The notes beneath the pieces are model-generated. The model did no database searches. It was not told the DNA's origin and was given only the letters and a program-made list of their open reading frames with translations. Shown piece after piece: positions 43,928 to 54,477 of a stretch of 64,000 bases of DNA. Source of the DNA: JAWKZG01 sp041396125 (GTDB lineage Bacteria; Pseudomonadota; Gammaproteobacteria; Competibacterales; Competibacteraceae). Numbering within the stretch: the first letter of the stretch is position 1; each line of letters starts with the position of its first letter. Position numbers and translations under genes: made by a program. The DNA is taken from positions 1 through 64,000 of the forward strand of contig JAWKZG010000008.1 in NCBI GenBank assembly GCA_041396125.1, written 5' to 3'.

Positions 43928-45343
43928 ATGAAACTAACAATTCCCGATTTTAGCGCGGCCCGTATTCTGGTCGCGGGTGATGTAATGCTGGACCGTTACT
44001 GGCAAGGCTCCAGCAACCGGATTTCGCCCGAAGCGCCGGTGCCGATCGTGCGGGTGGAATCGCGCGAGGATCGGCCGGGTGGGGCGGCAAATGTAGCGGT
44101 TAATATTGCCAGTCTGGGGGCGCAGGCCCAGGTGCTGGGCCTGACTGGGGACGACCCAACTGCTGCCGAACTGGCCTATGCACTCAGTCAGTGTGGCGTG
44201 GCCACCGATTTTATCCGCATAGCAGAGCATGCCACGGTCACCAAACTGCGGGTCCTAAGCCGTCATCAACAGTTGCTGCGACTGGACTTCGAGGACGGCT
44301 TCCCGGCTCAGGCCGGGGCTGAGCTCAGCCAGCGTCTGCAGTCTCGGCTCGATACTGCCGATCTGGTGGTGCTGTCGGATTATGGCAAAGGTGCATTGCG
44401 GGACGTGCAGGGCTGCATTCAAGCCGTCCGTGCCGCCGGCAAACCGGTGCTGGTCGATCCCAAAGGGACTGATTTTCAGCGTTACCGTGGGGCCAGCCTG
44501 ATTACCCCTAATCTGAGCGAATTTCAGGCCGTGGTGGGCAGCTGCGCGACAGATGCGGATATCGAATGCAAAGGTTTACACTTGCTGCAGTCACTGGCGC
44601 TCGATGCGTTGCTGATTACCCGTAGTGAACACGGTATGACACTGCTGCAGGCCAGTGGTGAGGTCTTGCATCTGCCGGCGCGGGCGCGTGAAGTGTACGA
44701 TGTGACCGGGGCGGGCGATACCGTCATTGCCGTGCTGGCTGCCGCGCTGGCTGCAGGCCAGGATTTAACCGCCGCTACCGCGCTGGCAAATCAGGCGGCC
44801 GGTTTGGTGGTTGCCAAACTGGGCACCGCCAGCGTGAGCCTGGATGAATTGCACTATTCACTGCGCGAGTCGCATCAATCGGTCATCGTCGATGAAGCAC
44901 AGCTGTTGCAGTTGGTGGCACAGGCGCGTCAGCGTGGTGAAACGTTGGTCATGACCAATGGTTGTTTCGATATTCTGCATGCTGGCCATACCCACTATCT
45001 GTCGCAGGCCAGCCAGTTGGGTGATCGCCTGATCGTGGCGGTCAATGATGACGCTTCGGTGCAGCGCTTGAAAGGCCCGGAACGGCCGGTCAATTCACTG
45101 GCCAGCCGCATGCAGGTCTTGGCAGCGATGGCAGCGGTGGATTGGGTGGTGCCATTTTACGAGGACACCCCGGAGCGCCTGATCTGCGAGGTCAAACCGG
45201 ATTTTCTGGTCAAAGGCGGCGATAATGACCCGGCCCGTATCCCTGGCAATCGCTGTGTCTGGGAGGCTGGCGGCGAGGTCGTGGTACTGGACTATATCGA
45301 CGGTGTTTCCACCACCGGTATCATCCGCCGCATTCGTTCGTAA
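43928..45343 (+). CDS. hldE: Bifunctional heptose kinase/adenylyltransferase HldE
   Basis: HldE makes ADP-glycero-manno-heptose for the LPS inner core. The 471-residue protein fuses a ribokinase-type heptose-7-phosphate kinase (residues about 1-320, with DVMLDRYWQG at the N terminus and DVTGAGDTVIAVLAAALAAG near 260) to a nucleotidyltransferase (TNGCFDILHAGHTHYLSQA, about 345 on). It is co-directional with arfB. Confidence 0.97.
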   Translation: MKLTIPDFSAARILVAGDVMLDRYWQGSSNRISPEAPVPIVRVESREDRPGGAANVAVNIASLGAQAQVLGLTGDDPTAAELAYALSQCGVATDFIRIAEHATVTKLRVLSRHQQLLRLDFEDGFPAQAGAELSQRLQSRLDTADLVVLSDYGKGALRDVQGCIQAVRAAGKPVLVDPKGTDFQRYRGASLITPNLSEFQAVVGSCATDADIECKGLHLLQSLALDALLITRSEHGMTLLQASGEVLHLPARAREVYDVTGAGDTVIAVLAAALAAGQDLTAATALANQAAGLVVAKLGTASVSLDELHYSLRESHQSVIVDEAQLLQLVAQARQRGETLVMTNGCFDILHAGHTHYLSQASQLGDRLIVAVNDDASVQRLKGPERPVNSLASRMQVLAAMAAVDWVVPFYEDTPERLICEVKPDFLVKGGDNDPARIPGNRCVWEAGGEVVVLDYIDGVSTTGIIRRIRS

Positions 45344-45360
45344 ACAGGAGCATCAGGTTG

Positions 45361-45831
45361 ATGTCGGAAGAGCGTGAACAAGAGTATTCGCTGGCACCGG
45401 ATCCGGCCAGCGTGCTGCCGATTTCCAAACGGGTGTCGATTCCATTGCGTGAAATCGAGCTTAGTGCTATCCGCGCCCAGGGTGCCGGCGGGCAGAATGT
45501 CAACAAGGTCTCCAGTGCGATCCATCTGCGCTTCAATATTCCGGCTTCATCGCTGCCGGATTTCTATAAACAGCGCTTGCTGGCACTCAAGGATCAGCGT
45601 CTTAGCAAAGACGGTTCGATTATCATCAAGGCGCAGGACTCGCGCAGTCAGGAGCAAAATAAAGCCGATGCCCTGCAGCGTTTGCAAGACTTGATAAAAA
45701 GTGTGAGTGTGCTGGAAAAACCCCGTAAACCGACCAAACCGACGCGCTCGTCACGGCGCAAGCGGGTCGACAGCAAAGTAAAGCACGGGCGGCTGAAGTC
45801 TCTGCGCGGGCCGATCAGGCCGTCCGATTAA
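45361..45831 (+). CDS. arfB: Alternative ribosome-rescue factor ArfB (YaeJ type)
   Basis: ArfB hydrolyses peptidyl-tRNA on ribosomes stalled without a stop codon. The GGQ catalytic motif is at residues 43-45 (AQGAGGQNVNKVSSAIHLRF). The C-terminal tail is rich in Lys and Arg (KPRKPTKPTRSSRRKRV), as needed to enter the empty mRNA channel. I start at ATG 45361 (156 residues). Confidence 0.95.
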   Translation: MSEEREQEYSLAPDPASVLPISKRVSIPLREIELSAIRAQGAGGQNVNKVSSAIHLRFNIPASSLPDFYKQRLLALKDQRLSKDGSIIIKAQDSRSQEQNKADALQRLQDLIKSVSVLEKPRKPTKPTRSSRRKRVDSKVKHGRLKSLRGPIRPSD

Positions 45832-45848
45832 GCAGGCTTTCAGGCATC

Positions 45849-46901
45849 TTAAGCATGGGGCTCAGTTGAAACTTCCCGCAACGGGTCGCTCAGGCTGTTA
45901 TGACCGGCCAGACGCAGACTTAAGGCCAGTAAGCTATCCCAGATATCGCCGCGTTCAGCACCTTTGATCAGCCCGTCCAGTTTGGCGCAGGCGCGCAGCA
46001 GCTGGCGACAGGCCAGGGTATCGATCCGGTTCAGCGCCTGGGTAAACAGGGGTTTGCGTTTTTCCCAGATATTATGCCGGGTCAGGGCTGCGGGAACAGT
46101 CAGGCCGCGCTGAATATCAAATCGCAACCGGTTCAGACTCTGGATTTCCCGATGCAAGGCCCAGACCGCCAGGATGGGTTCCACCCCTTCGTGTTTCAGC
46201 ACCTGCACGATACGGATAACACGTTTGGTTTTGCCCATCAGGGCCGCATCCGCCAGATCGTAGATGGTGTAGCGGGCCTGATCACTGCCCACTTGCATGA
46301 TCTGCTCAATGCCGACCGGGCCGGGTTCGAGCAATAACGCCAGTCGGTCGATTTCCTGCTTGGCTGCCAGCAGATTGCCTTCACAGCGGCTGCTTAACAG
46401 CGCCAGCGCTTCCGCCGTGGGTTGTAAACCGTGTGCGCGCAGCCGCTGTTCCAGCCAGCGTGGCAACTGACGGGCATCGAGCGGCCAGACCGTGACATTG
46501 ACCCCGGCTTTATCCAGTGCTTTGAACCAGCGGCTTTTCTGAGCTGACTGATCCAGTTTGCCGGCGCTCAACAGCACAATCATATCCGGATTGGGCTGTG
46601 CCGCCAGCTGGATTAGCACACGGCTGCCGCTGTCACCGGGTTTGGCGTCACCGAGGCGTATTTCCAGCAGGCGCTGGCTGGCGAATAAGGAACCGCTGTT
46701 TGCTTCCAGCTGCACCCGTGGCCAGTCGAAGCCGGTCTCGACCGTGAATAACTCACGTTCATGGAAACCGCGCTCACGGGCTGCGGCGCGGACGGCATCG
46801 GCTGCTTCCAGAATCAGCAGCGGCTCACTGCCGTGGATGATGTACAGCGGCGCCAGCCCACGCTTAAGCTGCGCTGGCAGCTGTTCGGGGCGGACTTTCA
46901 C
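45849..46901 (-). CDS. holA: DNA polymerase III subunit delta
   Basis: HolA is the wrench subunit of the clamp loader that opens the beta clamp. The 350-residue protein reads PLYIIHGSEPLLILEAADAVRAAA at the N terminus, and the LFASQRLLEIRLGD and LPRWLEQRLRAHGLQ family blocks follow. It overlaps lptE by four bases, the classic gammaproteobacterial leuS-lptE-holA order. Confidence 0.95.
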   Translation of the reverse strand: MKVRPEQLPAQLKRGLAPLYIIHGSEPLLILEAADAVRAAARERGFHERELFTVETGFDWPRVQLEANSGSLFASQRLLEIRLGDAKPGDSGSRVLIQLAAQPNPDMIVLLSAGKLDQSAQKSRWFKALDKAGVNVTVWPLDARQLPRWLEQRLRAHGLQPTAEALALLSSRCEGNLLAAKQEIDRLALLLEPGPVGIEQIMQVGSDQARYTIYDLADAALMGKTKRVIRIVQVLKHEGVEPILAVWALHREIQSLNRLRFDIQRGLTVPAALTRHNIWEKRKPLFTQALNRIDTLACRQLLRACAKLDGLIKGAERGDIWDSLLALSLRLAGHNSLSDPLREVSTEPHA

Positions 46902-47413
46902 GGTTGTTTAATGGATTGCAGCCGTTGCACGACGGTGTTCGCCAGTTCATCGGCCAGCTCACGCTGGGCCATCTGCTCGCCTTCCAGGGAGCCGAGCAGC
47001 TCTGATTCGCGATACAGCAGGTTGCGCGATACACTGAGCCGGGTGGCGGGCAGCAGCTCGGTCCCGGTGTTGCTCAGCACCTGTAGCGTAACGCCATAGG
47101 TCAGCGTGAATTCGCGCGCATCCCCGTCTGTTCCGGTGGCCAGGGTGCGGCGGCGGACTTCCTCATTGCTGAGTATAATCCGGGCGTTGGCCTGATCACG
47201 CTGCTCCGTCAGCTCTGCACCATACAATTGCAGCAACTCCCGCAGCCGGCGCACCAGCGAACTGGTGGGTGCGATGCGATCATCCAGCTCGATCACACTC
47301 AGCTTGAGTGCATCAGCCAGCTGAACCTGACCGCGCAATTGAAAACCGCAGGCACTCACCGTCAGCAGCAGTATGCTGAGCACCAGTAGCTTTTGGGTAT
47401 GAAATCTTGCCAT
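46898..47413 (-). CDS. lptE: LPS-assembly lipoprotein LptE
   Basis: LptE plugs the LptD barrel that inserts LPS into the outer membrane. The 171-residue protein has a lipoprotein signal with lipobox VSAC (C22) and the short GFQLRG motif right after it. The SYGVTLQVLSNTG-type beta region and the C-terminal helix (QMAQRELADELANTVVQRL) fit the family. It lies between leuS and holA. Confidence 0.93.
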   Translation of the reverse strand: MARFHTQKLLVLSILLLTVSACGFQLRGQVQLADALKLSVIELDDRIAPTSSLVRRLRELLQLYGAELTEQRDQANARIILSNEEVRRRTLATGTDGDAREFTLTYGVTLQVLSNTGTELLPATRLSVSRNLLYRESELLGSLEGEQMAQRELADELANTVVQRLQSIKQP

Positions 47414-47450
47414 TATTTACCAGCCGACGAAGCGGACGTTAACAGGGCCA

Positions 47451-50115
47451 TCAGCACACGATATTGACCAGTTTACCCGGCACTACAATAACTTTGCGTA
47501 TCGTTTTACCGTCGATAAACCGCTGTGCATTGGGGGCATTCAGTGCGCTTTGCTCGATGCTGGCGCGATCTGCGTCGGCAGCCACTTCGATCTGGGCGCG
47601 CAATTTACCGTTGACCTGTACTGCCAGAGTAATGCTGTCGCGCACCAGGGCCTCTTCATCCAGGGTTGGCCAGTCGGCATCGAGAATATCACCGGCATAG
47701 CCGAGTTCCTGCCACAACACATGGGCAACATGCGGCGTAATCGGTGCCAGCACCCGCAGTAGAATGGACATGCTTTCGTGCAGCGTCTGCCGCGCCGGAC
47801 CCGCCGGAAAGTCGCCGGCAGCCTGCAGCGCATTCAGCATTTTCATGGCCGCAGAGGCAACGGTATTGAATTGTTGCCGCTCCAGATCAAACGTGGCCTG
47901 TTGCAGATGAGTGTGGGTTTCCAGCCGCAGTGCTGCGTGCGCCGGGTGGCTATGGCGGAAATCAGCCGCATACTGGTAATCGGCATACTGGCCGCTCCGG
48001 GCAGCGGATTCCTGCTGGATCGCTGCAGCGTGCTCTACCGTGAAAGCCCAGAACCGCTGCAAAAACCGGAACGAGCCTTTAACACCTGCTTCGGACCACT
48101 CCAGCGTCTGCTCGGGCGGACTGGTAAAAATGATAAAAAACCGTGCAGTATCCGCACCGTAGGTTTCGATCAGAGACTGCGGGTCAACCCCGTTACGCTT
48201 CGATTTCGACATCGTGCCAATGCCGTCATAATGCACCTCCTGACCGTCGGCTTTGGCTGTGACGCGGGTGATGCGGCCGGTTTCATCATGAGCCAGTTCG
48301 ACTTCATCCGGGGCAAAATACTGGATACCGGTTTTGTCGCTGCGGCGGTAAAAAATATGGTTCAGCACCATACCCTGTGTGAGCAGCCGCTTGAAGGGCT
48401 CGCCGAAATCCACCAGCCCGGTATCACGCATGACTTTGGTCCAGAAGCGCGAATACAGCAAGTGCAGAATGGCGTGTTCGATGCCGCCGATATACTGATC
48501 CACCGGCAGCCAGTAGTTGACACGGGCATCGGCCATCGCATCGGTATTGTCGGCGCAGGCGTAACGAATGAAATACCAGGACGAATCGACAAAAGTATCC
48601 ATGGTGTCGGTTTCGCGGCGGGCGGGCTGGCCGCAGCGCGGACATTCGCAGTTGACGAAGGACGGTGTTTTCGCCAGCGGATTACCACTGCCATCGGGGA
48701 CTAAATCTTCCGGCAGCACGACCGGCAGTTGCTCATCCGGTACCGGTACTGCACCGCAGTCCGGGCAGTGGATGATCGGAATCGGCGTACCCCAGTAGCG
48801 CTGGCGTGAAATACCCCAGTCGCGCAAACGCCAGGTGACCTCTTTGCCGCCGACACCCAGCGCTTCCAGATCAGCTGCAATCGCATCCACCGCAGCGGCA
48901 TAATCCAGGCCGTCGTATTTGCCGGAATTAACACAGCGCACATTGTCTTTGTCGGCGTACCAGTCCTGCCAGGCATCCAGACTGAATGTTTTGCCGTCGG
49001 CCTCGACCACCTGCTGGATCGGCAATCCGTATTTTTTGGCAAAAGCAAAGTCCCGCTCGTCGTGGGCCGGAACTCCCATTACCGCGCCTTCGCCATAGCT
49101 CATCAGCACATAATTGCCGACCCAGACTTCGACCTGTTCGCCGTTCAGCGGGTGACGGACATGAAAGCCGGTGGCCATGCCTTTCTTGTCCATGGTTGCC
49201 AGATCGGCTTCCATGACCGAACCGCGTTTGCATTCGTCGATGAAGTCCGCCAGCGCGGGATTATCCTGTGCCAGCCGGGTGGCCAGCGGATGCTCTGCTG
49301 CCACCGCGCAGAAGGTGACTCCCATGATCGTGTCGGCGCGGGTGGTGAAGACGCGCAGCTGTTTGGGCTCGCCGTCGAGCTCATACGGAAAACCGAAAGT
49401 AACGCCGTGACTTTTGCCAATCCAGTTGGCCTGCATGGTTTTCACCCGCTCCGGCCAGCCGGGCAGCTCATCCAGCGCGCTCAGCAGCTCGTCCGCGTAG
49501 TCGGTGATACGCATGTAATACATCGATTTCGCGCTTTTCCACCAGCGCGCCGGTGCGCCAGCCACGCCCGTCGATGACCTGCTCATTGGCCAGTACGGTC
49601 TGATCGACCGGGTCCCAGTTCACCGTGCCGGTTTTCTGATACACGATGCCGCGTTCCAGCATGCGCAGAAACAGCCACTGGTTCCAGCGGTAATAGTTCG
49701 GGTCACAGGTGGCCAGCTCGCGTGACCAGTCGATGCCGAAACCAAGCGATTTCAGCTGTTTGCGCATGTAGGCAATATTGTCGTAGGTCCAGCGGGCCGG
49801 GGCGATACTGGCCTGCATGGCAGCATTCTCGGCCGGCAGCCCGAAAGCGTCCCAACCCATAGGCTGCAACACGTTCTTGCCGCGCATACGCTGGTAGCGC
49901 GTAATCACATCACCGATGGTGTAATTGCGCACATGACCCATATGCAGACGACCGCTGGGGTACGGAAACATGCTCAGGCAATAGAACTCTTCCCGCTGGG
50001 CGTGATCTGCAGAGTCTTCACGGGCCAGAAACGACTGATTCTGATCCCAGTATTGTTGTGCCCGTGTCTCGATAGTGTGGGCTTGGTAATCTGATGTTAA
50101 AGTCACGGTTGTCAT
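47451..50115 (-). CDS. leuS: Leucyl-tRNA synthetase, one frameshift
   Basis: LeuS charges tRNA(Leu) and is normally essential and single-copy. The N-terminal part (50115 to about 49525) has the HMGH ATP motif at residues 58-61 and reads LVEKREID. The rest (about 49520 to 47451) continues MYYMRITDYADELLSAL in another frame. It contains the editing domain (TTRADTIMGVTF, GVPAHDERDF), a zinc-type insert (CPDCGAVPV, CECPRCG) and KMSKS-type TMSKSKRNGVDP. One extra or two missing bases at about 49521-49526 explain the break. Since the cell could not live without it, a sequence error is the simplest reading. Confidence 0.95.
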
Positions 50116-50210
50116 AGGGTTGGCTTTACAATAGAAACTGACTCAATAAAACCCGTTAGCATACCGGCTTGCACAGTACATGCAAGCAGCAGTGTACAAG
50201 GAGCATATTC

Positions 50211-50732
50211 ATGAATTCATCTCATCCTTTGGTCGAAGGCTACCGGCGCATGCTGGAGCGACTGCAGCAGCAACTGGAATCGCTGGGCGCTAAAGAACAG
50301 CAAGCCATGTTCCAGTTGCAGCACAGTCTGGATCATGTTGTTGAACAAGCGGTTGAGCTGGACGAGCTGACCCGTGAAGAAGCCAATATCGTGGCCGGCT
50401 ATATCAAACGCGACCTGCAGGACGCCGGTCAGCATCTGGCCGAAAGCGGTCAGGAACTGAGCGCCTGGCTGCGTTTCGATGCGCAGTTGCTGGAAGAGCG
50501 GATGCTGGAGTGGTTTGGTCAGGCGGCAGATAAAACCCGGCTGGAACTGCTGCAATGGGAAAATGAACTGGATCGGGCAACGCATTATTACAGTGGTGAG
50601 GTGACTGGCCCCGGCACCCTGCAATGTGAACAATGCAGCCATACCGTCCAGTTTCATGCGCCGGGTGTTATTCCGGCCTGCCCACAGTGCGGTGGCGAAC
50701 GCTACACCCGGATGAACGAGGCGGACAACTAA
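50211..50732 (+). CDS. DUF1451 zinc-ribbon protein
   Basis: This 173-residue protein of the DUF1451 family begins with a long charged alpha-helical part (SHPLVEGYRRMLERLQQQLESLG and VEQAVELDELTREEANIVAGYIKRDLQDAG) and ends in a zinc ribbon (CEQCSHTVQFHAPGVIPACPQCGG). The function of the family is not known. It starts at ATG 50211 behind AAGGAG. It is divergent from leuS. Confidence 0.88.
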   Translation: MNSSHPLVEGYRRMLERLQQQLESLGAKEQQAMFQLQHSLDHVVEQAVELDELTREEANIVAGYIKRDLQDAGQHLAESGQELSAWLRFDAQLLEERMLEWFGQAADKTRLELLQWENELDRATHYYSGEVTGPGTLQCEQCSHTVQFHAPGVIPACPQCGGERYTRMNEADN

Positions 50733-50736
50733 AAAC

Positions 50737-53208
50737 GTGTCCAATTACAGGGTTAATGCTATTAACCGGTTGTGGGCAGCCAGGCTGGCTATTGGCCTGG
50801 CTGTCTTGCTGTTGTGGGGTGGTTGGGGGCAAGGCGCAGGGGCGCAGGGCGTTCAGCCTACAGAACCGTTTGCCACCCTGATTGCCCGCTGGACCCGCGT
50901 TCTGGACAGCACAGAAAACAATCTGAAAGAACCGAATATTACAGCTGAGCAGATCAAAGAGCTGCGCAAAACGATTCTGGCCGTGCAAGCTGAGGCCAGC
51001 AGTGCCCGTGCCGCAGCAGACAAACGTATTAATGATCTGAAACCCTTGCTGGATGCTCTCGGCGCTGCGCCCGGGCCGGATATGCCAGCCGAGCATGAAA
51101 GTATCATCCAGAAGCGACGGCAGTACCAGAACGATCTGGCCGATTATCAGGCCCGCCGCACCTTGTCCGAGCTGATGCAGGCGCGTTCGCAGGAATTGCT
51201 GCGCAAAATGGACGACCTGAACAACCCGCAATTGGGGGAACGCCTTAAAGAGCGCTGGCCGGTGCCTTTATTACCGTCCGTTGCACTGGCTGGTCTGGCC
51301 GATTTTTGGGACTTGCTGCATACCGTTGCGCTGTCCCCCTTCGAATGGATACAGCAAACCGACATTACGTATTGGAGCAGCCACTGGCAATTGGCGCTGT
51401 GGATGCTGCTGGGGGTTGCTGCCACCTGGTATCTGCGGGTCTGGCTGCTGCGTCGTTATGGCCGGGTACCGGGGGTGGTCGATCCCAGCTATGCTCGCCG
51501 TCTGGCCGCTGCTGTGGTGGAAGGGGTGGCCCGCGGACTCGTACCCGCCAGTATTTTCGCAGTGATGCTGGCGCAAACCGGCCGGGTTGAGGCCGCGTTT
51601 CCGGGCTTGTTCGTCGAGGTATACCGGGCTTTCTGGGGCCAGCTGATCGTTTATACCGTTATCGTCAGCCTGAGCCGGGCCGCGCTGGCACCTAATCAAC
51701 CGGCCTGGCAGTTGCTGAGTTTCAAACCTGAGCAGATCCGCCTGATTAACCGCCGTATCATCTGGCTGGCTTCAATCGCCTCGCTGGAAGGTTTTCTGGG
51801 TCTGGTGATTATTAATAGCGCGCAATTACAGGTCTCTGATGCCCTGAATAGCGTGGGTACCACCTTTTTCAATATCCTGCTGGGGATCGGTCTGCTCAGT
51901 CTGATGCGGCAATGGCTGTGGGAAGATGGCAGCAGCGACCAGCCGCCCGAGACGACACCGACCGCACGACCCGATCAGGACGAAGAGCCACCTGATCCGC
52001 GTTTGTTCTGGCGACTCTTCCGGCGCACCGCGTCCATTATTGTCCTGATCAGTCTGGTCAGCGCACTGACCGGTTTCGGTAATTTATCCAATTACTTAAT
52101 GTGGGCCACACAATCCACGGTCATGCTGGCGGCGCTGGTATTTATTCTGCGCGCTCTGCTCAATGATCTGCTGACCATGGGACTGGCCTGGGACCGGCTG
52201 AATAAAACACTGGGTTTGTCGCCAGCTAACCGCAGCATGCTGCGGTTCTGGTTAGGTATCATGCTGGAAGCCGCAATCTGGCTGCTGGCCGCCTTCTCGC
52301 TGTTGTTTGTCTGGGGTGTGCCAGTACGGGAACTGATGGACTGGAGTGCCAAGCTGCTGGGCGGGATAACCGTAGGCAGTGTGACCATTTCCCTGCTTGA
52401 TGTCGGACTAGCGATAGTGATTTTTCTGGTGGTGCTGGCCTTAAGTCGCGTGTTGCAGCGGGTGATGGTGGAAAAAACCCTGGTACACAGCCGCATGAGC
52501 GCCAGTGCGCGCTATTCCATCGGTGCGGCGATCCGCTATCTGGGAGTGATCCTGGCGGTAGTGCTGGCCATTGCTGCGCTCGGCATGAATATGGGCAATA
52601 TCGCACTGGTGGCCGGGGCGCTGTCGGTAGGTATTGGTTTTGGCCTGCAGAATATCGTCAATAACTTTGTCTCCGGCATGATTTTGCTGATCGAACGACC
52701 GATCAAGGTCGGCGACTGGGTCATCGTGGGTACCAATGAGGGTCTGGTCAAACGGATCAATATCCGCGCTACCGAACTGGAGACCTTCCAGATGGCCTCG
52801 GTGATTATTCCAAACGCCGAAATTCTGTCCAATGCGCTGACCAACTGGACCCTGTCCAATCACTATGGTCGGGTCGAAGTGCGGGTCGGCGTGGCCTATG
52901 GCACAGATGCCCAGAAAGTGCAGGACATTCTGCTGCAATGCGCGCGTGAGCATCCGCTGGTAATTGGCTGGATCGCGCCGTTTGTGGTGTTTCAGGATTT
53001 CGGCCCGAGCCGGCTGGAGTTCGAGCTGCGCTGTTTCACCGCTGATGTCATGCAGCGGGTGATGATCGCCAGCGAGCTGCGTTTCGCTATTCAGCGTCAT
53101 TTCGAAGCGGCGGGTATCGAGATTCCGCTGCCGCAGCAGGTTATGCGTTGGGCCGGTGAAGCGCCGCCCTGGCGACCTGTCGGTGAAGCGCCGCCCGATA
53201 AGGCCTGA
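50737..53208 (+). CDS. Large mechanosensitive ion channel with DUF3772 domain
   Basis: This is an inner-membrane channel that releases solutes when membrane tension rises. The 823-residue protein starts with GTG at 50737. It has a signal peptide (about 1-36), a periplasmic coiled-coil N-terminal region (about 45-150, DUF3772-like), roughly eleven helices, and a C-terminal MscS domain. The pore helix reads GNIALVAGALSVGIGFGLQNIVNNFVSGMILLIERPIKVGDWV, the MscS signature. NLLSNALTNWTLSNH-type and FELRCFTAD blocks complete the cytosolic vestibule. It begins four bases after the DUF1451 stop. Confidence 0.92.
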   Translation: MSNYRVNAINRLWAARLAIGLAVLLLWGGWGQGAGAQGVQPTEPFATLIARWTRVLDSTENNLKEPNITAEQIKELRKTILAVQAEASSARAAADKRINDLKPLLDALGAAPGPDMPAEHESIIQKRRQYQNDLADYQARRTLSELMQARSQELLRKMDDLNNPQLGERLKERWPVPLLPSVALAGLADFWDLLHTVALSPFEWIQQTDITYWSSHWQLALWMLLGVAATWYLRVWLLRRYGRVPGVVDPSYARRLAAAVVEGVARGLVPASIFAVMLAQTGRVEAAFPGLFVEVYRAFWGQLIVYTVIVSLSRAALAPNQPAWQLLSFKPEQIRLINRRIIWLASIASLEGFLGLVIINSAQLQVSDALNSVGTTFFNILLGIGLLSLMRQWLWEDGSSDQPPETTPTARPDQDEEPPDPRLFWRLFRRTASIIVLISLVSALTGFGNLSNYLMWATQSTVMLAALVFILRALLNDLLTMGLAWDRLNKTLGLSPANRSMLRFWLGIMLEAAIWLLAAFSLLFVWGVPVRELMDWSAKLLGGITVGSVTISLLDVGLAIVIFLVVLALSRVLQRVMVEKTLVHSRMSASARYSIGAAIRYLGVILAVVLAIAALGMNMGNIALVAGALSVGIGFGLQNIVNNFVSGMILLIERPIKVGDWVIVGTNEGLVKRINIRATELETFQMASVIIPNAEILSNALTNWTLSNHYGRVEVRVGVAYGTDAQKVQDILLQCAREHPLVIGWIAPFVVFQDFGPSRLEFELRCFTADVMQRVMIASELRFAIQRHFEAAGIEIPLPQQVMRWAGEAPPWRPVGEAPPDKA

Positions 53209-53235
53209 TGGCAGATCCGGCCCGATTTCACAATC

Positions 53236-53251
53236 TGGCACAAGTTCTGCA
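53236..53251 (+). promoter_or_regulatory. Second sigma-54 type promoter, ahead of the Ser/Thr kinase
   Basis: TGGCACAAGTTCTGCA has the invariant GG (53237-53238) and GC (53249-53250) in the required 12-bp phase and departs from the RpoN consensus at two positions. The predicted start is near 53262, giving a leader of about 197 nt before the kinase ATG. A chance match is possible, as the site is weaker than the one at 1034-1049. Confidence 0.5.
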
Positions 53252-53458
53252 ATTATTACTGTTAGCAGAGATCGGGAGGGATAGCTGCAGCGTCAGTTCA
53301 AGGCCTGCAGACCGCCCCGGACAACGCATGCACGGACACAGTAACAACCAGACGCCTATTTCAAAATAGTGGTCTAAACTGAACCGGTAAGCGCCGCTTA
53401 AGAACCATAATGAACCGGCGCAGGCTTATCGGTCAGCTGCAGGGAAGGTGGATGAACC

Positions 53459-54391
53459 ATGAACATTGCAGAATATCGGATAGAGCGCAAACTCGGTGAC
53501 GGCGGTATGTCTACCGTTTATCTGGCGCTGCAGAACTCGCTGAAACGCTGGGTCGCGCTGAAAGTCATGGCGCCTGCTCTGACCCAGGATGAGGTTTTCG
53601 TCACCCGGTTTATCCGGGAAGCGCGCACTGTGGCGCAACTGGCCCACTCCAATATCGTCAACGTTTATGATATCGGGACGACCGACACGCAGCCGTACAT
53701 GGCCATGGAGTTTTTACCCGGTGGCAATTTGCAGCAGCGTATCAACGGTCAGCCTTTATCCCTGACCCAGGTTTTCAATGTGACCCGTGGCATGGCCAGC
53801 GCCTTGTCCTGCGCCCATGCTGCAGGGATCGTGCACCGCGATATCAAACCGGCCAATATTTTATTCCGCCGTGATGGCTCGGTAGTGCTGGGCGATTTCG
53901 GCATTGCCAAAGCGATGGCCGGCAGCGCCGCCGTCACCGCGCTGACCAAAGCCACCTCCATCGGCACACCGAATTACATGAGCCCGGAGCAGGCGCAGGG
54001 CAAAAAGATTGACGCCCGCTCGGATCAATACGGACTGGGCACCGTATTGTACGAATGCCTGACCGGTCGGACGCCGTATCAGGCGGGGGACTCCTTCGCC
54101 ATCGCCTTTCAGCACATCTACGAACCGATCCCCGAACTGCCGCCCGAACTGGACTGCTTTCAGCCTTTACTGAACAAATTAATGGCCAAAGATCCAGCCG
54201 ACCGCTTTGCCAGCACCGAGGACATCCTGCCAGTGCTGTACGAGCTGTATCAGCAGTGCAAACAGGACGGCGATTCACTGGCTACAGGGAAGTATCGCGT
54301 CCTGAGCGAGCAGCCGCTGACAGCGTTGCAACCCAGTCGCTGGCGGCGCGTGCTGGGCCGCGTCAGCTGGGCTTTTCATAGAAGCCATTAA
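53459..54391 (+). CDS. Hanks-type Ser/Thr protein kinase
   Basis: This 310-residue protein is a eukaryotic-like kinase. The glycine loop GDGGMSTV is at 13-20, the ATP lysine is K35 (VALKVM), the catalytic loop HRDIKPAN contains D128, DFG is at 146-148, and the activation segment reads GTPNYMSPEQ. It has no transmembrane helix or PASTA repeats, so it is cytoplasmic and probably reads an unknown signal. The last 60 residues are basic and of no clear domain. A matching phosphatase is not adjacent. A sigma-54-type site lies 200 bp upstream. Confidence 0.93.
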   Translation: MNIAEYRIERKLGDGGMSTVYLALQNSLKRWVALKVMAPALTQDEVFVTRFIREARTVAQLAHSNIVNVYDIGTTDTQPYMAMEFLPGGNLQQRINGQPLSLTQVFNVTRGMASALSCAHAAGIVHRDIKPANILFRRDGSVVLGDFGIAKAMAGSAAVTALTKATSIGTPNYMSPEQAQGKKIDARSDQYGLGTVLYECLTGRTPYQAGDSFAIAFQHIYEPIPELPPELDCFQPLLNKLMAKDPADRFASTEDILPVLYELYQQCKQDGDSLATGKYRVLSEQPLTALQPSRWRRVLGRVSWAFHRSH

Positions 54392-54477
54392 GCCTGCGCG
54401 AGGCCTTGTTTTCGTCTTTCTAATACAGAAGCGCATGATGTTCCATCGTTCATAGCAATCACTACTGTACCCAGTCC

